From assembly GCA_013115145.1 (NCBI GenBank), contig JAAPAO010000165.1, positions 1 through 59,314 on the forward strand: a DNA stretch of 59,314 nucleotides, given 5' to 3'. Below, piece after piece: positions 56,228 through 59,314 of the stretch (position 1 is its first letter; each line of letters opens with the position of its first letter). The position numbers and the translations under genes were made by a program. The notes under the pieces are model-generated. The model saw only the letters and a list, made by a program, of their open reading frames with translations, had not been told where the DNA came from and ran no database searches. Source of the stretch: Perkinsus chesapeaki. Its lineage: Eukaryota > Perkinsozoa > Perkinsida > Perkinsidae.

Positions 56228-58332
56228 TTAACTCCCCGTGACTTTCGAGTCAAACGTCTTGAAAACACTTATAATGATGTCGCACGCACGATCCATCTCG
56301 TCCTGAGAAAACAGAAATCACTGATATGCGGTGATTTAAGAACGCACTTCTGGAATGACCAGAGGTGGGGCAAACCGAATAATATTGTCGTGGGTCTGCT
56401 TGGCTAGCAGCCCCGCGTCCCGCAACGCCAAACAAACCTGAAAATAGCAGTAGCGAAGGCGTTTCCAGCATCGACTTACATCCCAGGCCTTCACCTTATC
56501 ACTGAAGGTTTCATCGCATACAACTGCGTTCAACAGACCTTTACCTGTACGGAGGTGAGCGTCATCGTCGTCAGCAAAGCATCGGCTACCTCTGATCTGC
56601 TTCACCCAACTCATCCTGCCGATTCCATCTTGCATCTTGGAGCGGAAAATCGCCCCAAGGCGATCGGCTCTTTCAACCAGCTTCTCATCCTTGATCACCG
56701 AAAGTGCCTCCATCGCGACCCGACAAGCAACGGGATTTCCACCGTAACTGAAGCTCACGTCAACAACAGCAAGCCATGGTTTAAATTCGTCACGTCGAGC
56801 CGTGCTGGCCTGGCTTCACCGTCAGCATTATCTCATTATTAGACAGAACTGCCGACACCGGATACATACCTCCGCTCAGCGCCTTCCCCAGAACCTGACA
56901 AAGCATCTATCATCGATTGAGAGGGAACGAATCGTACAACTATATCTGGTCGAACACCCCAGTGCTCACTGCACAACATTCGACCTGTACGAGCCAGGCC
57001 AGTCTGAATTTCATCACAGCACAGCAGCACATTGTGCCTGTAAAAAGTGATCAACACCGCTGGCTTACGGAGACCCGACTTAGTGCAAAGCTCTCTAACA
57101 GCAGGAAGATACGTATCGTCCGGCACATTCACGCCAGCCTCGCCTTGGATTGGCTCGACGTAGAAGCCCGCGACATTCGGGTTGCTCTCGAAAAGCTTTC
57201 TTAAGGCCTCCACGTCATTGTAAGGGACCTACAACGAAATGCAGCCCTCGAAGAACGAATGCTTACAATCTCAAAGCCGGGAAGAAACGGTCCATAATTC
57301 GTGTAACAGTCAGGGTCAGTCGAGGAGCTACATGCGGCCAAGGAACGCCCTGCTCGAGGTTGCGAACAAGTATCCGCGACGAAGTTGACTTACCCCAGAA
57401 GTTGTCCTTGGCAAAGACGATAACAGCCTGGTTTTGAGGGATCTTCTTTATTTCATAACCCCACCTGCGGAGGAGCTATGAGTCGAATTGAAGGCTGATG
57501 CTGCTGCTTGGGTTACCTTCTTATTAGCTTACAGGCTGTCTCCCCAGCCTCAACACCACTGTTCATAGGCAACACTCTATCGTAACTGATAAGTGGACAG
57601 AATCATGTCAAAAGGGTCGGTAAGTGGACAAAGGTATGACGATACGGCAATCGAGTGAAAAAATACGTGACCGAGCGACAAAAAGAATTAAGTTTTTTTA
57701 ATAGGGAAAGTAAACGTACAGGAGGAAAAGAAGCGGTAGAAGACTTACCCGAAAAAGTCAGTGATAAACTTGGTGAACAATGCAAGAGTTTCATTATGAA
57801 AAGCCCTGCTTGTTAAAGCTAAAGTTTGAGCCTGTTGGGTTAAGGCGGCAACTATACGGGGGTGGCAATGGCCTTGGTTCACAGCCGAATACCTGACATA
57901 GCGATCGTAATAATAATAATGACGACTATTCCTATGCAGACTCAACTATAGAGCTGGCATCAAGGACCACAAGGAGCCAGAGGCAGGTGCTTAGTCGGTC
58001 TAACCACGCAATAGGGTTACAGTAACTTACGCGGAAAGGAAGTCAAGATATTTATTTCCCTTTACGTCCCACACGTAGCACCCCTGCCCACGTGCCAGGA
58101 CGACGGGCAGCGGGTGGTAGTTGTGGGCGCCGTAGGCATCCTCGAGCTTGATATATCTGAGAAATAAAATGCTAAATGGAACAACGATCTGTTACTCTTC
58201 GGGATCGTCACTCCTCGGAAGATACTTGCTCTTGAGCTCGGCAATGAAGGCATCCTCGTTGCTGGGCTCCGTCCTGAGCTTCTTTGGGGACCTGCTGGAG
58301 CTATTGCCGATAGAAGGCTCGAAGAGGACTAC
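56228..58332 (-). CDS. OAT: Ornithine aminotransferase (5' end uncertain)
   Basis: Fourteen minus-strand exons, 5' to 3': 58196-58332, 58031-58156, 57749-57892, 57517-57585, 57394-57464, 57267-57349, 57080-57228, 56938-57037, 56794-56894, 56590-56747, 56480-56544, 56348-56437 and 56228-56302 (the first of these may itself be preceded by another). The protein shows [86 protein letters not shown] (PLP-phosphate/ring contacts) and [16 protein letters not shown] with the PLP lysine. It ends FDSKVTGS-stop. This pyridoxal-phosphate enzyme converts ornithine and 2-oxoglutarate to glutamate semialdehyde and glutamate, often in mitochondria. One intron uses a GTCGGG donor and is 42 nt, so the frame stays open through it. 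The first exon starts after a CCAG acceptor at 58332. No convincing ATG or targeting peptide was found upstream. Confidence 0.9.
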
Positions 58333-59183
58333 CTGGAGCCGTTATTTCTTGATAAGGGAGACATTCGAGGAAAAAATAGGCAACTGCGAGGAGATCGAGG
58401 TGGAGGAGCAGCAGCAGAGACAACGAGCGGCGTCACCGCCGGCGGGTTGGGTAATTCGTTAAAAGTGAAAGTCGCACGGTGAACCCACACACAGACAGAA
58501 TTGGAAGATTCGCAGGACGCTCTATGGCACAACAAGAAGCGTTGAATAACTCCAGGTGCTCTGCTGCACACAAACATCTGCACGCATGCGCAGGGAGAGT
58601 GCACGGTTTCGGCGATGGGCCATCGATAGACAGCCAGTGATATCATTATTATAAACATTCAGCCTGTCAAACGGCTTCGCCTTCACAGAATGTTAGTTTG
58701 TTACGAAATACAACGCTGAATATCTTCTACATGCTTCGCTAGCCCTCATCCTGTTCCCTGCGGGACTACTCCTGCCCCCCCAGGTAGACAGCCCACAAGC
58801 ACGCGAAGCATCATGGCCGCCACCTTACAGTAGGCCAGTTGACTCCGTCTGACCGTTGCCATGCTACAGTGGAACCAATAGCGATCTTATCGGCCAAATG
58901 GGAAAACACACGCGGCCGATAAGAAAGATTTATCCCACAAATCTCCTCGGTGTGACGCCGGACTTGAACTCAAAACGTGCGTTAGTGTAGCAAATGGGTT
59001 ATTATCAACATAGAGCAGTTGGGCTCACATCACCCGCCTGTCGATTACGGAAGGGATGACGCGAAGACTATTTACCGATATAATAAATAATACAACAACC
59101 TCAGTACTAGAGGGAGAGGCCAGCCTCACAGGCGAGCTGTGACGCTGGTTGAAGGGGGCCAGTACGCAATAGGACTGACAGCG
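58333..59183. other. Upstream region of the aminotransferase gene, with a tRNA-like relic
   Basis: No supported gene. On the minus strand, about 58945-59035 reads tRNA-like: TGTGA/TCACA acceptor-like ends, ATTTGCTACACTAAC (GCT in loop position) and GAGTTCAAGTCCGG (box-B-like). Confidence 0.4.
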
Positions 59184-59186
59184 CGC

Positions 59187-59261
59187 GGGGGGGGGGGGGG
59201 GGGGTGGGTTTTTGGGGGGGGGGGGGGGGGGGGGGGGGGGTTGGGGGGGGGGGGGGGGGGT

Positions 59262-59314
<53 letters not shown>
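59187..59314. other. Terminal poly-G run, probable sequencing artefact
   Basis: Almost pure G to the end of the window with a few T. This pattern is typical of failed base calls or an unfinished contig end rather than genomic sequence. Confidence 0.85.

Noticed and set aside
57038-57079. 14-residue insertion in ornithine aminotransferase
   Set aside because: The extra residues are encoded by a 42-nt segment with GT-AG ends. Without it the sequence matches the family exactly.
56555-57437. Plus-strand ORFs of 82-95 residues across the aminotransferase gene
   Set aside because: They are antisense to exons that match a known enzyme throughout.
59187-59314. G-quadruplex or telomere-like terminal repeat
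   Set aside because: It is nearly pure homopolymer with no repeat unit at the very end of the sequence, best explained as a sequencing artefact.

Overview
This is a eukaryotic nuclear window, most probably from an alveolate of the Perkinsus/dinoflagellate side. Calmodulin ends in the MMMAK tail seen in that group, coding regions are cut by many 32-60 nt GT-AG introns, and two sigma-like glutathione transferases sit beside secreted proteins I cannot place. The genus is an inference. The window has a 96-nt N gap inside a tandem repeat and ends in a poly-G run that looks artefactual.

Layout. 1-3 kb: one small secreted protein gene (minus). About 4.2-10.4 kb: two multi-exon plus-strand genes with similar last exons, possibly helical-repeat (HPR/FAST-like) proteins. 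11-13.3 kb: small minus-strand ORFs of low certainty. 13.3-14.0 kb: complete six-exon calmodulin (minus). 16.5-18.2 kb: WD40-repeat gene (plus). 18.3-22.4 kb: mostly noncoding, with one 239-codon minus ORF. 22.5-49.4 kb: a head-to-tail tandem array of three long, intron-rich, plus-strand genes (here A, B, C) for multi-pass membrane glycosyltransferases of the GT2 chitin/hyaluronan-synthase-like type. I rebuilt them by matching the three copies to each other exon by exon. 49.5-52.9 kb: GST-1, whose first two exons lie in a tandemly duplicated 853-bp unit. 53.3-54.4 kb: GST-2. 54.9-55.3 kb: a paralogue of the first secreted protein (minus). 56.2-58.3 kb: 14-exon ornithine aminotransferase (minus). 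58.4-59.3 kb: noncoding.

The most unusual content is in the introns. Many short introns of the GT2 array, and also of calmodulin and GST-1, are built from a small set of recurring sequence cassettes. These are a tRNA T-arm/box-B cassette, a GTGCGCA...GTATCTTT cassette, an AATCGATCACGCGATCGATT palindrome, a GTGGCGCG cassette, a TTGCAAGATT cassette, a GGAGCGAAGCG cassette, a GCGCGC-GATCGAT cassette and a TTGAGCGTGCAAGATAC cassette. The best-sampled ones occur in both orientations, with splice sites at or near the cassette edges. In GST-1 one such 50-nt intron interrupts an exon that is continuous in GST-2. This pattern fits several families of mobile or recently amplified introns (introners), at least one of them tRNA-derived.

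All exon boundaries come from reading splice signals, reading frames and paralogue alignment by eye. No search was run.
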